A stretch of DNA of 64,000 nucleotides from Branchipolynoe longqiensis (lineage: Eukaryota; Annelida; Polychaeta; Phyllodocida; Polynoidae), in the NCBI GenBank assembly GCA_030323885.1, contig CM059196.1, forward strand, positions 40,951,798 to 41,015,797, in the 5' to 3' direction. The notes below the pieces were generated by a model that worked only from the letters and a program-made list of their open reading frames with translations, had not been told where the DNA came from and did not search any database. The position numbers and the translations under genes were made by a program. Below, one piece after another: positions 1 through 9,680 of the stretch; the stretch's first letter is position 1, and the number at the start of each line of letters is the position of its first letter.

Positions 1-311
1 ACAATCGGTCGCCACTAAATTGTACCCACCAGAAGTTGGGGTTATTGGCTCTCCCTACCCTCTCCTTCTCTACATTACTTTGCACCTACAACCACATGCC
101 TGCTGACTGTTTGAGATACATTTATTTCGAATTTAAGATAGTGGTGAAATTATTCTAGCAAATATTTTAGGTTAGATGAAATACAGTTTTGTATATGCAT
201 CACTTCCTCACACATGACGCCATGAACTGGAACTGTGACCCAGTAGGTTCCTCCAGATGAGCTGAAGCACACCTGCGAATACACATATAATAAAAATATT
301 TATAAAGTTAT
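1..311. other. Unassigned left edge
   Basis: No coding region, RNA gene or known repeat is recognisable here. Similarity to the 1.42-kb satellite starts near 312, so this stretch is either a foreign flank or a diverged satellite part. Confidence 0.4.
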
Positions 312-1887
312 AAAGCTATTTTTATTTGGATCAAATGTATCGCAAACCACTCAGTGTGTGCAGTCTCCCTCCCACCTATCCAGAGACAGGCGGGAACGTT
401 CCTCAATGATTGCAGCAAGTCTACAGAAGCAGACAGCCACCAACCAGCTTCACGCTCAAGAGACAACACCACACCTCATCATCACGATTTGCAATCCAGA
501 GTCAGTTTTACCTGACGTCCTGGCGATACACACTATAGAAATGATCCCTAAAAGTATGATCTTAACTCCATGGTTGGTTGGTTTGGGGTGTTCGTAACCT
601 TACGACGGTTACTGGTTGCAGAACTGCAACATTATAGAGAGGCTCCAATAAATCGGCCCAATCTTTGGTTTGAAGACTTGTCTTCGTAGAGGAAGTGTTA
701 TGAAGGCTGGGACATCCTTCACGACGTAGTGATGACGGGGCGCCGGGCGGCAGCGGATCTCTCCGTGCCGGTATGTAGTAGAGCTGTAGGTGTGTGTAGT
801 GTAGTGTAGCACTTGAATCTGGTCAGCAGGGGTTTGAGGAAGGCGGGCAAAGGTGGGAGCAGCGGTCGTTCCAGCAACAAGAACCAGACAAAGAAATCGT
901 AATAGGTCAAGGGCCCCACCCAAAGAACACAACAACCCTGGTCAGGGGAAGAAGTGTGCCTGGGAGAAATCGAATGGACAGAATCTAGGAAAGAGAAATG
1001 AGGAGAGTTGAGTCAAAGGACCGTGTCTATTTGCCCTGCGGTGACCATCCAGCGAGCCATAGACACGGACAGAGTAAGAATAGAAAGTGAAAATGCCGGC
1101 GGGCACCCCCTCCTGGAACTCTTTTCAGACATATCAAGGAGGTGCTAGGCCGGCAGAGAGGTGATAGAGAGAGGTGTGGACGAAGTGCGGTCCGGATAGC
1201 AAGTGCTTAACTCCATTAGGGTAGATTCTCACATAGAGAGATTTAGTAAAACCACACACAGGTGTAAGGTTAACCAACTTTTGTTTAATCATTCACTTAA
1301 AAAGGTCTAGGATTATTGTATAATGACAAGAAGTTTGGTAATGCATACACAAGATGTTTACGCCCTATGCTCCTGTCCCTTTGTGGTAAGGAGAAAATGT
1401 AGAAATGCTTTAATTTATAATTAATGGAAGTGAATTGATTTTTAGTAGTAAGGCTACCATGGTGCCACCTGGTGTGTATTTAAGTAACCTCGATATACAT
1501 CATACAACTGCTTGCTCACAAGGCTTTGCTACTATATCTTACTTCTGATTTCCTCAGGCATATATTGTTTGTTGGGGTCTCATGTACTATCAATAGCTCA
1601 GGTCATATTAACATAGGTGCCGACTTTTGATAGTACAATCTCGTGGTGATGTTATAGTGCTGCCCCATAATGAGACCAGACCACCAGATATATATATATA
1701 TATTTATCTGTATATCTGAATTTCTAGATATCTGTGTATCTACATATCTGTATCTCTACATATCTTTATATCTGCACACCTATATATGTACATATATAAA
1801 CATATAACTATTCATATATATATATATATTTATATATAAATATACATCTATACATAGAAACATATATATATATATATACATGCATGC

Positions 1888-1930
<43 letters not shown>

Positions 1931-1988
1931 CATATATGAAGAGATTTATTTAGAAATAGATATATATCCATATGCATATACATCGATA
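312..1988. repeat. 1.42-kb satellite unit 1 (partial, interrupted)
   Basis: The sequence matches the tandem units at 1989-3361, 8377-9680, 16963-18442 and 29006-34284. The unit is cut by a foreign insert at 571-1205 and resumes at 1216. Its second half carries a segment resembling the 3' half of the local tRNA-SINE (about 1575-1688), followed by a (TA)n/(GATA)-like tract to about 1985. Short open frames recur in every unit but show no protein-like features, so I do not call them genes. Confidence 0.85.
571..1205 (-). mobile_element. Retroposed insert with 10-bp target duplication
   Basis: This 635-bp foreign segment sits in the satellite. The 10-mer CTTAACTCCA lies on both sides (561-570 and 1206-1215), a target-site duplication absent from uninterrupted units, which read CTTAACTTCC once. 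Read on the minus strand, the insert ends in an (AACC)n-like tail, as the local SINEs do, which fits target-primed reverse transcription. A minus-strand frame (609-935, 108 codons) begins with a hydrophobic stretch resembling a signal peptide, but nothing else supports a gene. It could be a 5'-truncated LINE or a large SINE. A 10-bp duplication argues against a solo LTR, where 4-6 bp is usual. Confidence 0.6.
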
Positions 1989-3361
1989 TATCTGGATTCT
2001 CATAGGCAACATATAAAGTGATGTGATTTTACTGCCGTCATTGTCAAATAAGCTGATTTGACTGAGTTGAATTTACCCCAATGGAAAAAAACCCACCAAA
2101 AATCAACTAGACTGCTGAAAATAATATACAACACAATTGCTGTAGCAAGTTTCGCCACAAATGACACACAGAGGACTTCAACACATGGTACAGCACAAAT
2201 TAATCGCAGCATGTGTAATACAATCAGCAGATGTGCAACACAAACAATGGATTGCGCTGGTGACCGGCTGGGTGAATGTACCACAAGACGCTAGCGATAA
2301 TCCAATCAGGAGAGAGCTTCCCGGCAGAGTCATCTTAGCCTCTATCCATCCTGCAGACATGATTTGACAGTCTATTGTTAAGTTATTGAAAATTATTGCA
2401 AACCACTCAGTATGTGCAGTCTCCCTCCCACCTATCCAGAGACAGGTGGGAACGTTCCTCAATGATTGCAGCAAGTCTACAGATGCAGACAGCCACCAAC
2501 CAGCTTCACGCTCAAGAGACAACACCACACCTCATCATCACGGTTTGCAATCCAGAGTCAGTGTTACCTGACGTCCTGGCGATACACACTATAGAAATGA
2601 TCCCTAAAAGTATGATCTTAACTTCCTTATGGTAGATTCTCACATAGAGAGATTTAGTAAAACCACACACAGGTGTAAGGTTAACCAACTTTTGTTTAAT
2701 CATTCACGTAAAAAGGACTAGGATTATTGTATATTGACAAGAAGTTTGGTAATGCATACACAAGATGTTTACGCCCTATGCTCCTGTCCCTTTGTGGTAA
2801 GGAGAAAATGTAGAAATGCTTTAATTTATAATTAATGTAAGTGAATTGATTTTTAGTAGTAAGGCTACCATGGTGCCACCTGGTGTGTATTTAAGTAACC
2901 TCGATATACATCATACAACTGCTTGCTCACAAGGCTTTGCTACTATATCTTACTTCTGATTTCCTCAGGCATATATTGTTTGTTGGGGTCTCATGTACTA
3001 TCAATAGGTCAGGTCATATTAAAATAGGTGCCGACTTTTGATAGTACAATCTCGTGGTGATGTTATAGTGCTGCCCCATAATGAGACCAGACCACCAGAT
3101 ATATATATATATATTTATCTGTATATTTGAATTTCTAGATATCTGTGTATCTACATATCTGTATCTCTACATATCTTTATATCTGCACACTTATATATGT
3201 ACATATATAAACATAAAACTATTCATATATATATATATATATTTATATATAAATATACATCTATACATAGAAACATATATATATATATATATATAAACAT
3301 GCATGCGTATATATATATGTATATATATATATGTATATATATATATATTTACATATATGAA
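1989..3361. repeat. 1.42-kb satellite unit 2
   Basis: This is an almost complete unit. It starts with the GGATTCTCATAGGC junction and ends in the (TA)n block before the TTTACATATATGAA motif. It is colinear with the clean units at 30139-31560 and 31561-32989. It is cut at 3361, where the tyrosine-recombinase retroelement begins. Confidence 0.88.
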
Positions 3362-3549
3362 ACTTGTACACAGTCTACCTGCTACCTGTGTCTACGGTTC
3401 CTATGGACTACCTATGCGGCTCACTATACGGCTCACTATGCGGGACCAATCTACCTGAATCTACACCTAGACGGCCGATCTACAAACTGTGAGCTAAAAC
3501 TAACTTCTGTATCGGTTTGGTTATGTTGATTCAAAAAACTCTGAAAATC

Positions 3550-4445
3550 GTTAATGTCGATACGGCCGGCCGTACGGCGACCTCTCGATGCGGTAATCAC
3601 TGCCGTATCCGTCGATGAACGACTATGGCACAACTACGGCGCTACTGACCTATGGCAGGGACCCCTGTTGTAACTACTACTGTTTTTTCTGAATAATTCA
3701 AAAAACTTTGCCTGGAAAGTCGTAACGGCTGCTCTTACAGTTTTGTGTTCAAATCTACGGTAAACGATAAACGACTACGGCACAACTACGGCGCTACTGA
3801 CCTATGGCAGGGACCCCTGTTGTGACTTCTACTGTTTTTTCTTGGAATAATCGACATATTTTTCGATTAATGACGAAAATCGTTACTGTCGATACGGCCG
3901 GCCGTACGGCGACCTGTCGATACGGTAATACATATATATTACGAAAGTGTACCTGACTACGACTACGGCGACCACGGCACAACTACGGCACTACTGGCCT
4001 ACAGCAGGGACACCTCCTACTGGTTTTTCTTTGAATAATCGACACATTTCGATTAATGTTGAGAATCGTCACTGTCGATACGGCAGGCCGTACGGCGACC
4101 TGTCGATACGGTAATCTCTGCCGTTTCCGTACGGACAATGCCAAAGGAGTACTGCACGTTTTGTAGTATCGTCCATCAAGAGCCAGTTAACGACGGCTGC
4201 AGGCGTCGTGATTCGACGAAACGGACGACCCCTTCGACGTCGAAAGTCGACAAGATGGCTGAGGGAGGAAAATTGTAGTATCGTCCACCAGGAGCCCGTC
4301 AACGACGGCTGCAGGCGTCATGATTCGACGAAACGGACGACCCAATAACCATTACTTTTTAATAATTGACATATTTCGATTAATGTCGAGAATCCTCACT
4401 GTCGATACAGCCGGCCGTACGGCGACCTGTCGATACGGTAATCTC
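3550..4445 (+). repeat. Leader repeats of the tyrosine-recombinase element
   Basis: A GC-rich block with palindromic core GGCCGGCC and flanking CGTACGGCGACC recurs at about 3556, 3888, 4073 and 4400, each time followed by a TCGATACGGTAAT-like sequence. A second phrase (CTACGGCGCTACTGACC) recurs near 3635, 3790 and 3985. The spacings of about 330 and 185 bp suggest a duplicated 5' untranslated or promoter region. Confidence 0.7.
4138..4278 (+). pseudogene. Duplicated Gag N-terminus, copy 1
   Basis: A 46-codon frame begins MPKEYC and ends at TAG 4276. It is almost the same as the N-terminal part of the next Gag frame (4465-4644), so the start of gag was duplicated together with a leader repeat. 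The C-x2-C near the start and the basic region after it are shared by both copies. No downstream coding sequence follows directly. Confidence 0.55.
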
Positions 4446-4464
4446 TGCCGTTTCCACACGTACA

Positions 4465-4644
4465 ATGCCAAAGGAGTACTGCGCGTTCTGTAGTATTGTC
4501 CACCAGGAGCCAGTAAACGACGGCTGCAGGCGTCGTGTTTCGATGAAGCGGACGACCCGTTCGACGTCGAAAGCCGACAAGATGGCCGAGGGAGGAAAAT
4601 CGTTATCGTCCAAGCACGAGGTCGTGATCGACCAGGTCGTCTGA
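4465..4644 (+). pseudogene. Gag N-terminus, copy 2, frameshifted
   Basis: This 59-codon frame starts at ATG 4465 with the same MPKEYC beginning as the copy at 4138. It closes at TGA 4642. The next reading frame (+1) carries an acidic stretch (SDDDSEDNE) over about 4641-4695, and a third frame continues as the body of Gag from 4680. Gag is therefore broken by two small frame changes. The product would package the element RNA. Confidence 0.55.
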
Positions 4645-4679
4645 CGACGACAGCGAAGACAACGAACGGGAGATCGTAG

Positions 4680-5495
4680 CCCGCATTCGCTAAGCTGCGA
4701 AAGCGGAAGCGTCTAGCCGAACTCGAAAGGGAGGAACAAGACCTACTTGACGACGTCGCTCAGCTGTCTGCACAGACTTCGAAACAATCCGAAGACATCC
4801 GACAGGACGGGCCGGCGGGACTATCCAGCAGCCACCATGACAGCTCGCATTCGCGAGGCCACAGCGCGACACGAAGACGATCCTCGTCCTCACATCGTAG
4901 GAGATGTCATCATCGACATCGTGCTTCGAGTTCTTCCTCATCAGACGACCGCTCTGCCAGCAGAGAGAGGAAGGCCAGAAGCAAGTGGTCGCTGCGTAGG
5001 CACGCGGAGGATGGGAGGGATGTTAAGAAGTTATCGCCCTTCGAGCTGATAGAGGCAACCGTAAACTGGGTGGTGGCCTCTAAGGTGACTGACGGCGGTA
5101 AGCTCTTGCGCATCCTCCAACACCTTGGATACATCGCGGGCAAGGCCAAGTCTGGGACCTTCCAGGAAAACACGCACGTGAACTACGACAGTGCCAACCG
5201 CAAGCTCGCCGTCTCTGAGGGTTACGCGGCCTTCTCCGCGGGCAATCCCAAACTTGCCCTGAAATACTATGCCTTCGAGCATATGAAATATCAGGGTGGG
5301 GGTGGAGTTGGTCACTCGAGCAGTGGTAACCGGGGTAGGCCGAGGCAGCTGTATGTCAGGGACGGGAAGAAGCCTTGCTTCTCATTCAATAAGGACGAGG
5401 GCTGCAGCAGGGACAACCGCACCTGTAGTTACGGCCACTGGTGCTCCAGGTCCGGTAGTAAAGCGCACATAAGGAGCAAGTGCTCGAAGGACTAG
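4680..5495 (+). CDS. DIRS-type Gag-like protein body (frame open, start lost)
   Basis: The frame is open from 4680 to the TAG at 5493. It begins with a charged KLRKRKR/coiled region, then a Ser/Arg/His-rich low-complexity stretch (about residues 45-95). A conserved-looking globular part follows (KLSPFELIEATVNW... to ...LKYYAFEHMKY). The C-terminus is a Cys/His module: CFSF, GC, CSYGHWC and a final H...KC. That spacing resembles the zinc-binding tail of DIRS/Ngaro Gag proteins rather than the retroviral CCHC knuckle. The pol frame starts 19 bp downstream. No in-frame ATG lies near the N-terminus, because the true start is in the frameshifted upstream fragment. Confidence 0.65.
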   Translation, partial: PAFAKLRKRKRLAELEREEQDLLDDVAQLSAQTSKQSEDIRQDGPAGLSSSHHDSSHSRGHSATRRRSSSSHRRRCHHRHRASSSSSSDDRSASRERKARSKWSLRRHAEDGRDVKKLSPFELIEATVNWVVASKVTDGGKLLRILQHLGYIAGKAKSGTFQENTHVNYDSANRKLAVSEGYAAFSAGNPKLALKYYAFEHMKYQGGGGVGHSSSGNRGRPRQLYVRDGKKPCFSFNKDEGCSRDNRTCSYGHWCSRSGSKAHIRSKCSKD

Positions 5496-5513
5496 GGGTT
5501 TGTCGGCGGTCCG

Positions 5514-5963
5514 GTGCGGCGCGTCCTGAAATTGTGTTCAGGGGATCGTCATACCATTGTTGGGTTAGATCCTAGTGTTCTGGCAGATTGTGCTGCCTCC
5601 CCGACGCCGGTTACCATTTCCGACAACCTGCCATTAATTTCTCCCGTGTGTGTGACCTCGGGCCCTGTGCTTGAACACGTTCCCCCATATGAACCTGTTC
5701 CTCGTGATGTAGTTCGCAACCATTTACTTAGATCTGTTGGCCCCCTCGATTTGGCCGCCCATTGTAATGTGAACATTGACGTGCGCCCTATTGGCGGTAT
5801 GCCGCACTGCCCTCTAATTGGCTGCAGTTGGCTAACATTGTCCTGGGTGGAGGGTAGTATCTACGTAACTGCTTTTGTTAAACTTGGCTCTTCTGGCAAA
5901 CCCACTGTGTTAACTGTTTCCCTTGCCTGTAGAATGCCACCTGTACATGTGTGCATTACATAG
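5514..5963 (+). pseudogene. N-terminal pol region of the tyrosine-recombinase element
   Basis: A 149-codon frame runs from GTG 5514 and overlaps the reverse-transcriptase frame by 13 bp in a different phase. It contains PPYEPVPRDVVRNHLL and a run of hydrophobic strand-like segments. Position suggests the region between Gag and RT, read in the original element as one pol polyprotein. A small indel near 5950 probably separated it from RT. I cannot assign a domain to it alone. Confidence 0.5.
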
Positions 5964-6976
5964 GCCCCAGCAGGCCTCAATTTAAACCCTGTCGCGTCAT
6001 ATGCGAATGCTTCTTTCGCGGTTCTGTCATTGATGACTGGCAGTTCATACTGCACGGCTCCCTCTTTGGGTTCAAAGTCATCAACCCCAGTTGCACCGCC
6101 AGCTACTCGGCCCCCTCTCGGCCTACCCGGGATGGTGCCGACAACATTTTTATCAATAGTAAGCTCAACTCTGAGCTCAGCTGTGGTTATATTAGTCGGG
6201 CCGACTCAGCCCCTATCTGCACCCACAATGTCTTTGCTGTCCCCAAGTCAGGCGGCGATGGAATGCGCACCATTGTCGACTGCAGTAAGCCCAGCGACCG
6301 CTCGGTGAACAGTTTTGTCGACGAGGTGTCGCATTCCTTTTGCTACCAAGGCGTTGGCGACTTAGTTGACCAGCTCCTTTGCAGAGACTTGATAGCCACT
6401 ATAGACATTAAGGATGCCTATAGGGCCATCAACATCCATCCCACTGACCGTCCTTTCCAGGCTATCAGGTGGGATTTCGGTACTGGGGGTGGGCCAGAAA
6501 TTTTCTTTGACAACCGACTATGTATGGGGCTCTCCTCTAGTCCCTACATTTTCAACCGCATATCGGATTTTGTTGCTCGCTGTGGCAGGCACGACGGAGT
6601 CGCCAGATGTGTGAACTACCTGGACGACTTCGCCGTTCTAGGCTCCTCGTTCGAGGATTGTGCAATTAATCAGCAAAAAATTGCTGCCGTCCTTCGTAGG
6701 ATGGGGTTCTATTTAAGCTACCCCAAACTCCACGCGCCTGCCCAGTGTGCAAGATTTCTCGGTATCGAAGTTGACAGTGTCCTTCTCCAGCTCCGCCTTC
6801 CCCGAGATAAGATCATTAAACTTAAATGTGTACTATCAGGGTTCCTCGGCAAACGAAAGGCCTCACGTAAAGACCTAGAGAGGTTAGGTGGCCGCTTAGC
6901 CCATTGCGCTACTGTCGTCCGGGGGGGGCCGCTCCTTCTCTACCAGGGTCTACGACGCGATTCGTCAGCTGCGTAA
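5951..6976 (+). CDS. Reverse transcriptase domain (DIRS/Ngaro-like)
   Basis: A 341-codon frame encodes an RNA-directed DNA polymerase. Visible motifs in order: a basic FAVPKSGG/RTIVDCSKPS region (about residues 95-115), motif A ATIDIKDAYRAI (about 150), the CMGLSSSPYIF motif B region (about 190), and the catalytic YLDDFAVLG (about 221). The YLDDF spelling and the following thumb region (ARFLGIEVDS) fit DIRS-type rather than LINE RTs. The frame ends at 6976 because of an eight-G run at 6921-6928. Losing one G would join it to the RNase H frame, so the break may be a homopolymer error. The first ATG is not necessarily the natural start, since the pol frame begins upstream. Confidence 0.85.
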   Translation: MHYIGPSRPQFKPCRVICECFFRGSVIDDWQFILHGSLFGFKVINPSCTASYSAPSRPTRDGADNIFINSKLNSELSCGYISRADSAPICTHNVFAVPKSGGDGMRTIVDCSKPSDRSVNSFVDEVSHSFCYQGVGDLVDQLLCRDLIATIDIKDAYRAINIHPTDRPFQAIRWDFGTGGGPEIFFDNRLCMGLSSSPYIFNRISDFVARCGRHDGVARCVNYLDDFAVLGSSFEDCAINQQKIAAVLRRMGFYLSYPKLHAPAQCARFLGIEVDSVLLQLRLPRDKIIKLKCVLSGFLGKRKASRKDLERLGGRLAHCATVVRGGPLLLYQGLRRDSSAA

Positions 6977-6986
6977 ACCATACTAC

Positions 6987-7580
6987 ATGTTCCGCCTTAA
7001 TGAGGAATTCAGGTCAGAGCTCAAGTGGTGGCTTGATTACGTTGATACGTTCAACGGCTACGCAAAAATTCTTGGCCCCCACGCAGCTGTCGTTTCGGTC
7101 TACAGTGACGCCTCTGATTGGGGCTTCGGAGCGACCCACTCAGATGACTGGTTGGTCGGCTGTTTTCATTCAAACGAGTGCGACATGGCCTCTGAGGTCG
7201 GCCATCATCATGCCGATGCAACGGGGGTTGGGCCCGAAACCCACATTAACCAGAAGGAGATGTGGGCTGTCATCGCCGCTGCCCACCACTGGGGCCATCT
7301 TTGGCAAGACAAAAGTGTTGTGTTCGTGACTGACAACATTACGGTTCGTGCTGCACTTGCCGCCGGCCGCTGCATTAATAAAACCATCATGGGCTGGGTT
7401 AAGGAGCTCTTCTGGACTTCAGTTACCTTTAACTTCGACGTGAAGTCTGTTTACATTAGGAGCGGAGACAACACTATCTGTGATGCTCTGAGCAGGTGGC
7501 AAGATGTTCTTAGCAAGCACCGCATTGTTCGCGCCGATCCTGCCGGCCGTCTCTGTTGTGCCCAATTATTTAGCAACTAA
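6987..7580 (+). CDS. RNase H domain (DIRS/Ngaro-like)
   Basis: This 197-codon frame continues the pol protein of the RT frame. The RNase H acidic residues can be followed: SDASDWGFGA (first Asp, about residue 46), INQKEMWAV (Glu, about 88), FVTDNITVRAAL (Asp, about 115) and DNTICDALSRW (last Asp, about 160). This DNA-bound RNA-degrading domain follows RT directly in DIRS, Ngaro and LTR elements. It ends at 7580, where a tyrosine-recombinase gene would be expected. Only the recombinase C-terminus remains. Confidence 0.85.
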   Translation: MFRLNEEFRSELKWWLDYVDTFNGYAKILGPHAAVVSVYSDASDWGFGATHSDDWLVGCFHSNECDMASEVGHHHADATGVGPETHINQKEMWAVIAAAHHWGHLWQDKSVVFVTDNITVRAALAAGRCINKTIMGWVKELFWTSVTFNFDVKSVYIRSGDNTICDALSRWQDVLSKHRIVRADPAGRLCCAQLFSN

Positions 7581-7651
7581 CTCTTCTTGCTGGTCTAACC
7601 GGTTAAAGTAACCCAAGATGCCCCTGCTTTCCAAATTCCCTCTGCTCGCGG

Positions 7652-7912
7652 GGCAACACACCTTTAGTTTATGTTACCCTCCAGGCAACCATACAAATTT
7701 TCTCAGAAGAGGCTGGACTAGACGCCTCCTCATTCTCCTGCCACTCGCTCCGCTGGGGTGGGTGTACCTTCCTCGCCCTACAAGGGGCCTCCATTGATGA
7801 GATCGAGGTATGCGGTGACTGGTCCTCGGACTGCGTCTATAGATACATTGCTCGTCCTCTGGCCGACCGGTTCGTTGCGGACATCAAGGTCGCCACAGCT
7901 CTTTCCTCTTGA
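7652..7912 (+). pseudogene. C-terminal remnant of a tyrosine recombinase
   Basis: One frame, without a start, reads to TGA 7910. It contains HSLRWGG, the H-x-x-R box of tyrosine recombinases, then GDWSSDCVYRYI, where the Tyr before RYI is the expected nucleophile. A short basic tail follows. About 85 codons remain of a protein normally over 300. The first catalytic Arg and the whole N-terminal part are missing, so the element cannot supply its own recombinase. This fragment is the main reason for placing the element in the DIRS/Ngaro group. Confidence 0.75.
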
Positions 7913-7958
7913 TTTAATTTCTTTTATTTTCTTCTGTCTGGTGTGTCTCTGACTTTGG

Positions 7959-8059
7959 CATTTGAGGCCCAGCCAGGTGCATTACTGTTCTCTACTATTC
8001 TCACTTCCTGTAAATAAATAATGTACCCACCAATACTGTGTTGCCATGCAATTCTTACA
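7959..8059 (+). repeat. 101-bp terminal direct repeat, first copy (B1-like)
   Basis: This repeat begins CATTTGAGGCCC and ends CAATTCTTACA. As read, it is identical to 8276-8376. It lies after the recombinase remnant and before a 216-bp spacer, matching the split direct repeats of Ngaro-type elements. Confidence 0.8.
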
Positions 8060-8275
8060 CCCACGTATATACAACGTATATGCGGATGTAACCGAATTGC
8101 ACAGTGCTGCCACCCAGGGGGCTCCTGGGGGGCTCACAGGATAGTGCCAGGCACGACCACCAGGTGGTGCAGGAGCCTCCCTACACCTGTTGTTGATGTT
8201 GGCTCAGTCTGTCCCTGGCAGCCAGAGCCTCCACACTTGCTTTCAAAACTTTTTTTTTATCCATTTTAGGTAGGT

Positions 8276-8376
8276 CATTTGAGGCCCAGCCAGGTGCATT
8301 ACTGTTCTCTACTATTCTCACTTCCTGTAAATAAATAATGTACCCACCAATACTGTGTTGCCATGCAATTCTTACA
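8276..8376 (+). repeat. 101-bp terminal direct repeat, second copy (B2-like)
   Basis: This copy is identical to 7959-8059 and forms the right end of the element. Satellite (TA)n sequence begins at 8377. Identity of the two copies implies little time since insertion, or gene conversion. The spacer 8060-8275 would be A2. Confidence 0.8.
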
Positions 8377-8378
8377 TG

Positions 8379-8410
<32 letters not shown>

Positions 8411-9680
8411 TACATATATGAAGAGATTTATTTAGAAATAGATATATATCCATATGCATATACATCGATATATCTGGATTCTCATAGGCAACATATAAAG
8501 TGATGTGATTTTACTGCCGTCATTGTCAAATAAGCTGATTTGACTGAGTTGAATTTACCCCAATGGAAAAAAAACCACCAAAAATCAACTAGACTGCTGA
8601 AAATAATATACAACACAATTGCTGTAGCAAGTTTCGCCAAAAATGACACACACAGGAATTCAACACATGGTACAGCACAAATTAATCGCAGCATGTGTAA
8701 TACAATCAGCAGATGTGCAACACAAACAATGGATTGCGCTGGTGACCGGCTGGGTGAATGTACCACAAGACGCTAGCGATAATCCAATCAGGAGAGAGCT
8801 TCCCGGCAGAGTCATCTTAGCCTCTATCCATCCTGCAGACATGATTTGAAAGTCTATTTTTAAGTTATTGAAAATTATTGCAAACCACTCAGTATGTGCA
8901 GTCTCCCTCCCACCTATCCAGAGACAGGTGTGAACGTTCCTCAATGATTGCAGCAAGTCTACAGAAGCAGACAGCCACCAACCAGCTTCACGCTCAAGAG
9001 ACAACACCACACCTCATCATCACGGTTTGCAATCCAGAGTCAGTGTTACCTGATGTCCTGACGATACACACTATAGAAATGATCCCTAAAAGTATGATCT
9101 TAACTTCCTTATGGTAGATTCTCGCATAGAGAGATTTAGTAAAACCACACACAGGTGTAAGGCTCACCAAGTTTTGTTTAATCATTCACTTAAAAAGGTC
9201 TAGGATTATTGTATATTGACAAGAAGTTTGGTAATGCATACACAAGATGTTTACGCCCTATGCTCCTGTCCCTTTGTGGTAAGGAGAAAATGTAGAAATG
9301 CTTTAATTTATAATTAATGGAAGTGTTTTGATTTTTAGTAGTAAGGCTACCATGGTGCCACCTGGTGTGTATTTAAGTAACCTCGATATACATCATACAA
9401 CTGCTTGCTCACTAGGCTTTGCTACTATATCTTACTTCTGATTTCCTCAGGCATATATTGTTTGTTGGGGTCTCATGTACTATCAATATCTCAGGTCATA
9501 TTAACATAGGTGCCGACTTTTGATAGTACAATCTCGTGGTGATGTTATAGTGCTGCCCCATAATGAGACCAGACCACCAGGTATATATATATATATATTT
9601 ATCTGTATATCTGAATTTCTAGATATCTGTGTATCTACATATCTGTATCTCTACATATCTTTATATCTGCACACCTATAT
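8377..9680. repeat. 1.42-kb satellite, continuation up to D1
   Basis: The end of unit 2 (from its (TA)n block) is followed by a new unit from about 8476. Colinear similarity to 1989-3100 continues until ATCTGCACACCTATAT at 9680, where segment D1 interrupts. The SINE-like segment lies at about 9464-9581. Confidence 0.87.

Larger units (their letters stand above)
3362..8376 (+). mobile_element. DIRS/Ngaro-like tyrosine-recombinase retrotransposon, decayed
   Basis: Satellite sequence stops at 3361 and resumes at 8377, so about 5 kb is inserted. In order it holds a repeat-rich leader, Gag fragments with a Cys/His motif, a reverse transcriptase with YLDD, an RNase H, the last part of a tyrosine recombinase, and terminal direct repeats. 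There is no integrase, protease or LTR. This gene order and the split repeats at the 3' end (101-bp repeat, 216-bp spacer, same 101-bp repeat) match the B1-A2-B2 layout of Ngaro-type elements. No A1 partner of the spacer is visible at the left, so the 5' end appears lost. Most of the recombinase is deleted. Confidence 0.8.

Noticed and set aside
571..1215. Solo LTR
   Set aside because: The ends are not TG...CA as required, and the 10-bp duplication is too long for LTR integration.
2178..2528. A 116-codon minus-strand frame that recurs in every satellite unit (also near 8660, 17334, 30323)
   Set aside because: It is kept only because the units are homogenised. It has no domain, composition or splice support, and overlapping frames on the other strand are equally long.
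3081..3529. Frames rich in Tyr and Ile (YIYIYI) over microsatellites, also near 1780, 32666, 47181 and 51009
   Set aside because: They are translations of (TA)n repeats.
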